60,000 nucleotides of DNA from assembly GCF_026151205.1 (NCBI RefSeq), contig NC_087075.1, forward strand, positions 13,068,303 to 13,128,302. Direction: 5' to 3'. Shown one piece after another: positions 46,001-54,953 of this stretch; position 1 is the first letter of the stretch; each line of letters starts with the position of its first letter. Both the position numbers and the translations under genes were made by a program. The stretch is from Bolinopsis microptera (taxonomy: Eukaryota; Ctenophora; Tentaculata; Lobata; Bolinopsidae). The notes beneath the pieces were generated by a model, which did not search any database, had not been told where the DNA came from, and was given only the letters and a program-made list of their open reading frames with translations.

Positions 46001-49000
46001 CATAGTGTACACTGTACATGGTGTACACTGTACATGGTGTACACTATAAATTGTGTACACTGAACATTGTGTACACTATACATTGTGTACACTGTACATA
46101 TTGTACACTATACATTGTGTACACTGTACATGGTGTACACTGTACATAGTGTACACTGTACATGGTGTACATTGTACATGGTGTACACTGTACATTGTGT
46201 ACACTGTACATTGTGTACACTGTACATTGTGTACACTGTACATTGTGTACACTGTACATGTGTACACCATGTACAGTGTACTATACATAGTGTACACTGT
46301 ACATGGTGTACACTGTACATGGTGTACACTGTACATGGTGTACACTGTACATGGTGTACACTGTACATGGTGTACACTGTACATGGTGTACACTGTACAT
46401 TGTGTACACTGTACATGGTGTACACTGTACATTATGTACGCTGTACACCGTGTACACTATACATTGTGTACACTGTACATTGTGTACACTGTACACAGTG
46501 TACACTATACATTGTGTACACTGTACATTTTGTACACTGTACATGGTGGAGGAGTGAAATGTATGACAGATAAGAACCTGATGTGCTGTGCAGCTTGGTC
46601 CAAGTGTCCCATCTCTAACAACAGTTTTCCACGATACAAGTAATAGCGCGCCACATCCGGTCTTATGTGAACTGAGAGGTAAATAAATATTAAGCCAAAT
46701 TAAATAATTAGTTAATTAAATAACAATTAAAAACAGTTTAAAAATTAAAACACAACACAAAACCACCAAATTCAGGGAACACAAATATGTATTGCTTCAC
46801 AGGCTGATATTTTAAATTTGACGAATTGATTTTGCACGGTAAAACATTCCCAACTGTTAAACAATATTATCTTAAGCACAAAAATTAAAAACTCACTAAT
46901 CAAATTAACAAAAGTATGGAATATATATTTTAAAAACTCACTAGCACGAGTATAGTCGATCAGTGCAAGGCCAAACTTTTTAATAGCCTTGTAAGCGTCA
47001 CCTCTACACACGTACGCCCTATGTTGGGTAGGGTCCACATCTATTGCTGCAGCAAAACATCTGATAGCTCTGAAAGAGAAGGGGTTTGATAAGTTACTAT
47101 TCTGATCAAACAAGTGTGTGAGTTGTGCATTATAGTGTACACAATGTACAGTGTACACAATGTATAGTGTACACAATGTATAGTGTACACAATGTATAGT
47201 GTACACAATGTATAGCTCTGAAAGAGGAGGGGTTTGATGAGTCACTATTCTGATCAAACAAGTGTGTGAGTTGTGCATTTTTATTAAAGTTAGTTTTCCA
47301 GTTACATCTCTTATGAACACTATCGTACAAACTTTTTAATAAAATCAAACTAACTTATAAAGACTTAAGTAAGTAAAAGTGCCCTTTCGATTTCATGAAG
47401 TGTTCTGGGGTTGGTTCTTGTTAAAGTAACTGGTAACTGGTAACTGGTAACTGGTAACTTGGTAACTGGTAACTGGTTACTGGTAACTGGTAACTGGTAA
47501 CTTGGTAACTGGTAACTGGTTACTGGTAACTGGTTACTGGTAACTGGTAACTGGTAACTTGGTAACTGGTAACTGGTAACTGGTAACTGGTAACTGGTAA
47601 CTTGGCAACTGGTAACTGGTTACTGGTAACTGGTAACTGGTAAATGGTTACTGGTAACTGGTAACTGGTAACTGGTAACTGGTAACTGGTAACTGGCAAC
47701 TGGTAACTGGTAACTGGTAACTGGTAACTGATAACTGGTAACTGGTAACTGGTAACTGATAACTGGTAACTGGTAACTGGTAACTGGTAACTGGTAACTG
47801 GTAACTGGTAACTTGGTAACTGGTAACTGGTTACTGGTAACTGGTAACTGGTTACTGGTAACTGGTAACTGGTAACTTGGTAACTGGTAACTGGTTACTG
47901 GTAACTGGTAACTGGTTACTGGTAACTGGTAACTGGTAACTTGGCAACTGGTAACTGGTTACTGGTAACTGGTAACTGGTAACTGGTAACTGGTTACTGG
48001 TAACTGGTAACTGGTAACTGGTAACTGGTAACTGGTAACTGGTAACTGGTAACTGGTAACTGGTAACTGGTAACTGGTAACTGGTAACTGGTAACTGGTA
48101 ACTGGTAACTGGTAACTGGTAACTGGTACAACTTACCTCTTGAATTGTTTAAGGTGGAGCTGACATATGAGTCCTAGGTTGATGTGAGCCTCCACACTGT
48201 TCCAATCTAGCTCTACAACCACCTCAAAATCTGGAACTGCTTCCTCGTACCTGGTAAAGGATCTTTATTAGGAACGTTATTCTGTTATTAGGAACGTTTA
48301 ATCTTTCGTCATTTTACCTCACATTTTATTACTCTAGCGTAACCCCGCCCCCTCTCCCCACGTGTGGCTTACATGCACCTTGTAGAAATTACTCTACCCT
48401 CATGGTAAATAAAAACTTCCATGTAAAAGCGGCAAATGATTTGCAGTCACCCATGCTATAATATTATAGGGATAAAGAAATGGTTGGATCTTTTAAAGCA
48501 AGATTTACTAGCCCCATCTTGCACGACTAAGGGGAAAACCCACAATACGATTAACTTTAGTCTTGACCGTTATACCGTTATACTATTCCTCGAACGAGTA
48601 TAAGGATAAGAGGGACAATGGGACACGTGACACTATGAGTAGTAGTCGAGGACTAGGCATTGTCTAGTAGACAGAGTGTGAGGAAAAGCAACCAATGATA
48701 GTGTCTGGATTCAGGTTTTGTTGACTAATGCCAGGCTCACAATGCCACTACTTTAGTAGCCATTACTTTAGTAGCCATTACATTAGGTTTCTCCGCTCAG
48801 AGCTCACTTGTGCTTTGCTTTGGTTTGTTGCTCACGGCTCATTTTTCCTCCTCCCATAAATTCATTTATTTACTGATATTTTCGATATTATTCGAGTGGC
48901 AGTATTTGTTTTCAATATTATTATATTATATTAATACATCGTTTTAGTTCATAATAGCAAGTGTGTACTTTCTTAAAATCTAGATGAGGTAGAGGTTTTC

Positions 49001-52000
49001 TAATACCCCTGAAAGAATGCTAAGCAAGGCAGTGCTGTTTTGTTAATAACCGCCAGTAAAATCCCCCTTTTCTCACAGTACTATAATATATGACTGTCAC
49101 CACGTGACGTCATCACACAACGTGACTTCATCACACCAGGTGACGTCATCACACCACGTGACGTCATCACACCACGTGACGTCATCACACCACGTGACGT
49201 CATCACACCACGTGACGTCATCACACCACGTGACGTCATCACACCACGTGACGTCATCACACCACGTGACGTCATCACAACACGTGGTGTGCTGTTTATA
49301 ATAAGTTAATGACCGCCAGTTAAATCCCCCTTTTCTCACAGTATTATAATATATGGCTATGAACAAGACGGGCCATCTGTTGGTTTTCATAGCATTGACA
49401 ACTTCGCTCATCGACGGTAAGATTTTTAATCTTCTTCATTTTTAAGATTTTTAAACGTTATGGACAATGGACATTCCCGTACTGTCTAACTTTCGTTACA
49501 AAACATATCGACAATAGATGTGGATTCTCATGGGGAGGTGAGGCATATTATTGACACGTGACAGCAATTAACCAATCAGGAAGTTGGAAAAATGTGATTC
49601 GTGAAGAGAATATGCTCCTCGATTCGGAGAACCAAGAGTTGCAAATCAGTACAGAGTCCAGCCTTGGTAGTGGTGACGAAATATCGCTCCAATTCCTCAC
49701 CTCTACTGGCGACAATTCTGGAGAAATCTTTATTTACTTCAGAACCGAGATGGAGTACCACATTGGATATTGTGATATTACGCTCAGTAGAAATAGGCTT
49801 TATGCGTTTGATCAGTTTCCTTTTGAGGTGCCGTCAATCTGGAGGATAGCTAACGATCAGAATAGTAGAATGCTGATTTGGTTCAATGATCATCTCGTTC
49901 TGACTCACTTGTATAACAGTGATTATGACGGAAAAGACTGCTCTAATGCATTATATATAAGTGCAACTCAGTTTAGGTTCATAAACCAGGATACCGCTTC
50001 TCTTCAGTATAGATTTGTGAAAGGTCAGTTATATTGGTAAATTCTTTGAGATTTTGAATGTATTTTTCGTATTTTGGTACTTATATATGATATAAGTTTT
50101 TAAAGAAACTTTGTTGAGAACTTGAAGTTAAACTATATCTAAAAACAACAGCTTCAAGATAAAAGATGTTGAAATTTCTTGAATATTTGTTCATTATGTT
50201 AAATTTCTTGAATACTTCAGCCAATTGCAGCAAGTTAAACTCCGGATGGGACAACTCTATTGCAGAGGAGTCACTACCAATAAGACAGGGGGTTGAGGTA
50301 ACAGTTGGATGTGTGCCGGGGTACACGAATGTTGGAGGCAGTGGTGCGCGGTGTGAAAATGGGCATATTGTGGCTACTGGGTCACCTCCACTCTGTAAAT
50401 GTTAGTTCAAAGTAGTGTGGTTTTAACCATGACATTAAGTTTATCTCACATTGAATACATTAACTTATAGAGACATGTATTATATATCTAATGTGTGCAG
50501 CAGTTAGAGCTATTATTGATATTTAACCTCAACGATCAGCTTGTACATATCATTTCAGCAAATTGTTACGACCTCGGATTGAAGAGCACTGTGACAGATG
50601 ACTCATTCCCGGTAAGCCATGGAGATGAGATAACGGTACGTTGTGGGGTGGGGTACACCAACGGTGGAAGCAGCTGGGTGAGCTTGTGTGAAGATGGAAA
50701 ATTGGAGGCCACTATTGAACATTCATCCTGTCTACAAGGTTAGTTTAAAGTAACAAATCGCGCGAAACGTTCGAAGGGCCAACAACAGGAGCACTTTTGA
50801 AATCAGTAGATTGTCCCCAAATAAAGGGGATTATAAACGACATGATTCTCTGTTTCACAATACCAAACTTAGATATCAAATGCTTGATCCACCATTTTTC
50901 AATTTACATTTATAGATTTTGATTCTGAGAGGAAATTCCCCGAAATATTTCCAAGGGCCCCAATCTACATCCCCTCTCTCAAATCACACTCATTTCAAAA
51001 AAGCAGCCTCGATTAATATGCATCTCAAATCGAATTGTCTGAAAAAAAATTCGTCTGCGGACAGATTAAAAAAAAGCGATATAATTAAGAAAATTCAACT
51101 GTATTAATTGTACACCTATGGGTGGAAACATTAAAGTTAAAACCGGTTGTGTAGTAATAATAAAATCATATATAACCAGTTCATGGGTCACCTGTGAAGG
51201 TCCGCGTACAAGACACCGCGGTGAAGGAAAGATTTGCTGTTTTTAACTGTTGAGTTGAGCACAATTGACACAGAGAAGTCCTGTAAAGTATCACGTGATT
51301 ATCATATTAATAAACATTGATGGGTAATAAATCAATCCGTTCTGAAAATGCATACTGGAAGAAATGAATTGAAATTTTGGGGGTGTCCAACCCAAAAATT
51401 GAAGGTTACCACTCCGATTCTCAAAGGCTCATCATTTCTCAATGCTCGGATAAATGTTTCAAAATAACTTTAAAGATATCATAAAATAGTTTGAATATCT
51501 CAAAAAAGTCTAACATTGGCGCGCTAACCTGGAGAGCACGTTTAGGGTTCTCCTTCCTTACCTGGAGAGCACGTTTAGGGTTCTCCGTCCTTACCTGGAA
51601 GGCACGTTTAGGGTTCTCCTTCCTTACCTGGAGAGCACGTTTAGGGTTCTCCTTCCTTACCTGGAGAGCACGTTTAGGGTTCTCCTTCCTTACCTGGAAG
51701 GCACGTTTAGGGTTCTCCTTCCTTACCTGGAGAGCACGTTTAGGGTTCTCCTTCCTTACACCTGGAGAGCACGTTTAGGGTTCTCATTCCTTACCTGGAG
51801 AGCACGTTTAGGGTTCTCGTTCCTTACCTGGAGAGCACGTTTAGGGTTCTCATTCCTTACCTGGAGAGCACGTTTAGGGTTCTCCTTCCTTACCCGGAGA
51901 GCACGTTTAGGGTTCTCATTCCTTACCTGGAGAGCAAGTTTAGGGTTCTCCTTCCTTACCTGGAGAGCACGTTTGGGGTTCTCCTTCCTTACCTGGAGAG

Positions 52001-54333
52001 CACGTTTAGGGTTCTCCTTCCTTAGTAACACAGCTCTATGGTAGAATGGTAGATGGTTACCAGGGTCCAGGTGTATAGCACAGGACAGGTCTTCCAGTGC
52101 ACTTGTGTACTTACCCTGGAGTGAAGTGTTGGTCAATGAAGCGCTTTCCAGTACATTAAAAGTTTCTTTTTCATTAGTATACTAGTATTAGTATACTAGT
52201 AATTAGTAAAATGATATTGTTACTTAATACTTTCACACGGGTGAGGTTAACAATGTCAATTTTATAGATTCATTTAGAAATCTTTATTTATGTGAAAATC
52301 GACAAGCCCCTAAAACTTACCATTTTAGCATTAGCTCGTCCCCGATAAGTTCTAGCTATACTGTTGTAGGGTTCCTGCTCTAACATCGCTGTGAAGTCAG
52401 CTACTGCTACACTGTACGCTCTGTAATGGGTGTTGTCAGTATTAGAGACAAGACCAGGCTGAGGTGTGAGGTGAATGTTAGTTTGTCCCAGTACCTTGTC
52501 CTGAGAACTGATGTAAAATGACAATTGACAATTAATGCTAAATTTTAAACCACTCTTGTCTTCCGATTGGTTTAAAAGACACTACTCCACAATGACTACT
52601 CACGATAACTATCCAATTGAATGCAAAAAATAACATCGTGTTGTTTATCCCATAGATTTGACGAGCTTGTGCTAAAAATCAACACTTTTGAAGTTGAATC
52701 CTAATTTAATAACTAATTTATTAATAATAAATTTAATAATATCACAAACAGACCCCCTCTCAAAGTTGTATTTTCCCTTCTTAAGAATAGCAATAGTGTT
52801 ACTAGGACACAGTTTGTTAGCCATAGTATAATCCTCCAGAGCCAGTAGGATGTCTCCTTTCTCCTCGAATAGATCTGCTCGTTTATAGTACGTCTCCGCG
52901 TTATTTGCGTCTCTTTTCAGCGCCTGGAAGAGATTTGTAAGATACAGATTAGGGTATTACAGGTCATTAGGATATTTGTGACATTTGCAATTTAAAATCT
53001 TCTGAGTTTAGTAGATTTGTTCCGTCAATAATGATTTTTTTCGAAACATGAACAGCTATATACTTCGCTTCGTGAAATCATATGATTGTAAAGACTGTGA
53101 ACGAATCAAATATTGTATACTGAAACAGTTGTTTCAATCATATAATAATATTATCAGAGAAATAATCAATAAAGATGTATCTTCTGATATCTGACCTGAC
53201 TGTAGTTGAGAATTGCTCCGGTGACGTCGCCTTGTTTTTGGTATATCTCTGCACGTGCAAGGTACACGCGCGGTTGGTTCTGGTTGTGTCTGATGATGTT
53301 GGTCAGATCGTTCAGTGCCGTGTTCATGTCACCCTTGGGATGGAGTTGTTATCGTACCTTCACATTATAATACAATAATAATTAATCTGAAATACAGTGA
53401 TTTATTCCTTAACCAATACAACTATACAAGATAAAGTTAGTCGAAGCCCCATTGGACTCCCATGTGAAAGTAACTACAAGACTGAAAATAAGAACATATT
53501 TTATCTTACATTTACGAATTACGATTAAACTTTAAATTATACGAGAAAGTCAGTGCATTTAACAAACCTGTATAACGTAAATGATATGTCTATGCCAATA
53601 CGCGTCTGCCATCTGGGGCATCGCTTCAATAACACTGAGGAGCACCAATACGTTTATAAAATAAAGGGGCAAAGAATTTGTGTAATTATATAAATTGAAA
53701 TGTTACCTGCCGTGCAGGACATAATATTATAGCTTAAGAATCGAGTTTAACTTTTAGTATTATGAGCAAAACACGAGTAATACAAATTCTTTTATCCGTT
53801 AAAAACTCAAGTTCAGAGTATCAGTTAAACACAAAAGGACCAAACTAATCATTAATAATTATTTAACCAAACCTATCAAGATCAACTCGAGCGTCTTTGA
53901 ACATGCCCAGTTTCACGTAGAGAGCTCCTCTCCTAGCTTTATTGTAGAACAGATAGTCACCTTCCTTTAATATCTCGGTGGTTAGGCGATGCACTTCGTT
54001 CAGTAGCTCCGAGTATAGCACTGGTATTTTAAGTGTTATCAGTTAGTTAGAAACTAGAGCGTGTAAGGATCTGTTGAGCATTGAGAGGATCAAAAAATTG
54101 AAATCATATTTTAGACATTTTTCCCGATTTTTACTGGTTAAAACCTAGATGATCTAAGACATTGCAGCCATTTTGCAAAAAAAATTACTTCTGAAACAAT
54201 TGAAAAAGTACAACAAAAAAGAAATTCTTCACTCACCAGGATTGTCCTTCTTGATGATTTGATGTAGAAGAACAATGTCCTTACTGAGCAGAGTTCCCAG
54301 CTTATGAGCGAATACCGGTAGATTGGTCTCCCT
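34047..54333 (-). CDS. TTC6: TTC6-like tetratricopeptide repeat protein, at least 23 exons
   Basis: Exons in transcript order: 54333-54237, 54020-53873, 53634-53568, 53333-53196, 52923-52754, 52420-52321, 52115-51993, 51280-51192, 48250-48137, 47069-46942, 46671-46578, 40024-39867, 39658-39588, 38440-38294, 38019-37907, 37732-37560, 37278-37157, 36449-36261, 35750-35588, 35360-35181, 34951-34750, 34504-34380, 34207-34047. All junctions are in phase and give at least 1,023 residues; the first exon is tentative and the 5' end is missing. The protein is almost wholly 34-residue TPRs, for example [29 protein letters not shown] and [19 protein letters not shown]. These follow the order I recall for vertebrate TTC6 C-terminal repeats, ending shortly after [17 protein letters not shown] arrays are protein-binding scaffolds, and TTC6 is associated with ciliated tissue. 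Two introns hold other genes. Confidence 0.9.
35098..35215. repeat. Duplication of a TTC6 exon end with its donor site
   Basis: The text CCTCGGTTAGTGAGCATGGT occurs at 35099 and again at 35179. The second belongs to the 3' end of the TTC6 exon at 35360-35181 and its GTTAGT donor. The first is a displaced copy 80 bp into the intron. Confidence 0.85.
35758..36045. repeat. About 33-bp minisatellite beside a TTC6 acceptor
   Basis: Units of the type GAGGTTTAATGTTGAGGGGT, ATTACTTGGTTGC recur about seven times, with two GAGGTTTAGCGAGGTTTAA variants at each side. The array begins within 10 bp of the acceptor of the exon ending at 35750. Confidence 0.85.
36443..36920. repeat. 36-bp minisatellite spanning a TTC6 3' splice site, 13 copies
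   Basis: The unit is GTAGCACCTAGAGATGGTGG followed by GTTAGTGTTAGGTTTA. On the minus strand each unit contains CATCTCTAG/GTGCTACT, which is the acceptor and first exon bases of the TTC6 exon ending at 36449. The acceptor is therefore present about 13 times. The open plus-strand frame through the array is only a by-product of the 36-bp period. Confidence 0.9.
39255..39277 (+). repeat. Run of 23 guanines
   Basis: An uninterrupted G tract lies in a TTC6 intron. On the transcribed strand it is poly-C. Its length may be a sequencing or polymorphism hotspot. Confidence 0.9.
40801..42163. mobile_element. 1.36-kb near-perfect hairpin element flanked by TTAA
   Basis: TTAAGGGGGCATACACCAAA on the left is mirrored by TTGGTGTATGCCCCCTTAA on the right. 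The arms (about 675 bp each) match almost base for base, meeting at a loop of about 10 bp (CTTTGCAGAT, near 41484). Differences are few, for example a short unmatched tract near 40823. No reading frame is plausible. TTAA at both ends fits a piggyBac-type target, although TTAA is also part of the palindrome. It lies in the TTC6 intron, just downstream of the nested ANKEF1-like gene. Confidence 0.88.
42470..42586. repeat. About 44-bp repeat, 2.6 copies, at the ANKEF1-like 3' end
   Basis: The text CACGTGACACARCCTAACCA followed by ATCAAAACACACTATAAACC recurs. It runs up to a few bases from the stop codon at 42590, so it is in the 3' UTR. Confidence 0.8.
42590..44984 (-). CDS. ANKEF1: ANKEF1-like ankyrin repeat / EF-hand protein, five exons, nested in TTC6
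   Basis: Exons 44984-44889, 44720-44323, 44057-43903, 43804-43724 and 43116-42590 join in phase and give 418 residues. The N terminus ([29 protein letters not shown]) and the ankyrin units ([80 protein letters not shown]) follow the pattern I recall for ANKEF1. A C-terminal EF-hand-like region ([40 protein letters not shown]) follows. Vertebrate ANKEF1 is nearly twice as long, so this form has fewer repeats or lacks exons. ANKEF1 is linked to ciliated and sperm cells. The gene lies inside the 6.6-kb TTC6 intron 46577-40025 in the same orientation. It ends AYDGFARA-stop. Confidence 0.88.
43087..43580. repeat. 61-bp minisatellite spanning an ANKEF1-like 3' splice site, 8 copies
   Basis: CTTCCTCGTTCTGTCCGTGT, then AGATCTAGACCTGCAATTTA, repeats at 43087, 43148, 43208, 43269, 43330, 43391, 43452 and 43513. 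On the minus strand each unit holds TTGCAG/GTCTAGATC plus the first about 30 bases of the last exon, so eight nearly identical acceptors stand in line. Confidence 0.92.
44060..44166. repeat. 17-24-bp repeat next to an ANKEF1-like acceptor
   Basis: Five units of the type GGTGTTGTCACGTGGGG begin within three bases of the acceptor of the exon ending at 44057. Each unit carries a CACGTG E-box-like core or a close variant. Confidence 0.85.
45357..46550. repeat. About 1.2-kb GTACAC minisatellite (about 20-bp period)
   Basis: Tandem variants of TGTGTACACTGTACATTG fill this TTC6 intron segment upstream of the ANKEF1-like start codon. The unit is self-complementary, which explains why open frames rich in Y, T, V and H appear on both strands; none is a gene. 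Confidence 0.93.
47060..47285. repeat. Duplicated TTC6 acceptor region with a short GTACAC array
   Basis: TAGCTCTGAAAGAGAAGGGG at 47066, the exon start and acceptor of the exon 47069-46942, recurs at about 47213 as TAGCTCTGAAAGAGGAGGGG. Both are followed by about 60 bp of identical intron. Five units of GTACACAATGTATAGT separate the copies, the same sequence family as the large array at 45.4-46.5 kb. Confidence 0.85.
47425..48127. repeat. TAACTGG heptamer array, about 100 units
   Basis: About 700 bp of (TAACTGG)n with TAACTTGG and TTACTGG variants arranged in a higher-order pattern. It stops 9 bp from the donor of the TTC6 exon 48250-48137; that donor context (GTAAGTTGTACCAGTTACC) merges into the repeat. 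Confidence 0.95.
49060..49352 (+). promoter_or_regulatory. Sushi-gene promoter region with a 10-unit CRE/E-box array and duplicated leader
   Basis: Ten 18-bp units (49101-49280) of CACGTGACGTCATCACAC each contain a CACGTG E-box and a palindromic TGACGTCA CRE-type site. The array is bracketed by two copies of CCCCCTTTTCTCACAGTA with TATAATATATG (about 49060-49093 and 49327-49356). The second copy runs directly into the start codon at 49353. Transcription-factor use is inferred from the motifs only. Confidence 0.7.
49353..51016 (+). CDS. Secreted two-sushi-domain protein, five exons, inside a TTC6 intron
   Basis: Exons 49353-49416, 49565-50023, 50221-50400, 50559-50738 and 50916-51016 join in phase to 327 residues. 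Exon 1 is a signal peptide ([20 protein letters not shown]). Exon 2 encodes a beta-rich domain of about 153 residues ([33 protein letters not shown]) that I do not place with confidence; in outline it resembles FAMeT-type sandwich domains. Exons 3 and 4 are exactly 180 bp, phase 1-1, each one CCP/sushi module ([10 protein letters not shown]...[26 protein letters not shown]...[15 protein letters not shown]). Exon 5 is a short tail ending SFQKSSLD-stop. There is no membrane anchor. Sushi modules mediate extracellular protein binding. It runs antisense to TTC6, between the exons ending at 51192 and starting at 48250. Confidence 0.85.
51529..52025. repeat. 33-bp minisatellite spanning a TTC6 5' splice site, 15 copies
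   Basis: On the minus strand each unit reads GTAAGGAAGGAGAACCCTAA, ACGTGCTCTCCAG, so every unit carries the CAG/GTAAGG donor of the TTC6 exon 52115-51993. The period is 11 codons and stays open in the TTC6 frame ([11 protein letters not shown]) for eight units. The ninth junction has two extra bases (GTGTAAGG, near 51757), which creates a stop. Confidence 0.92.
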
Positions 54334-54953
54334 CTAGGGCAGTAGCTGTTGTTCTGTAGTCCTCCCACTCGCCACCAATCTTACTGAGATCGTTACAACT
54401 GAGGGTGGTAAGGTGGGTCAGTTGGTGAACTAAGTAATTGTGATTGTGTTGGAGGAAAAAAAGTGATTTCAATAGTTCAAGTCCCAGGAGGCATCCCCGA
54501 GAGCTCTCAAACATTTTAAACTTTGGCAAAGTTACAATGAACACTTTATTATAATATGAGTAATGAAGTTTAAATTAGCAAACAGTCTTATCCAGTGAAT
54601 CGCAAAATTCGTTTAGTTTTATAAAGAGAATAACGCCCTGTCTGATTCTACTTACTTTTTGTAGGACCTGTTTTGAGTCCTCCAAATAAATGCAAAATAA
54701 TTGAAATTTAGTATGTATAATTACAAATAACTAGAACTCCATTTCATTTTCAACGACCAAAATGATTTCTATTCATGATTCATGATTCATGATTTCCATT
54801 CATATCAAGATATCAGTGTCCCCTCCCATTAAATTCCATAAATCAAAAAAAGAGTTCTCCAAATTGATGAGTCATCAGCTTTCTTTCACACGTTACTACG
54901 AACGATCATTGCTACTGCTGTGTCTCCGTATTCTACTACTGTGTCTCCTGATT
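54334..54953. other. Region between TTC6 and the receptor gene
   Basis: Minus-strand text at 54544-54334 (CNDLSKIGGEWEDY) could be an upstream TTC6 exon, but I could not find a convincing donor joining it in phase. The rest is AT-rich, with three copies of ATTCATGATT at about 54771-54790. Confidence 0.4.

Noticed and set aside
45418-46643. Many overlapping open frames rich in Tyr, Thr, Val and His on both strands
   Set aside because: All are readings of the self-complementary GTACAC array in different frames.
49101-49301. Open frames TSSHHV / MTSRGV over the CRE/E-box array
   Set aside because: By-products of an 18-bp period divisible by three; no conserved start or domain.
49097-51016. Sushi exons as part of TTC6
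   Set aside because: Opposite strand, own signal peptide and stop; TTC6 splices past them in phase (51192 to 48250).
51529-52025. Regular 33-bp repeats considered as a CRISPR array
   Set aside because: Units are contiguous with no spacers, and the host is a eukaryote with spliced genes; each unit matches a TTC6 exon end.
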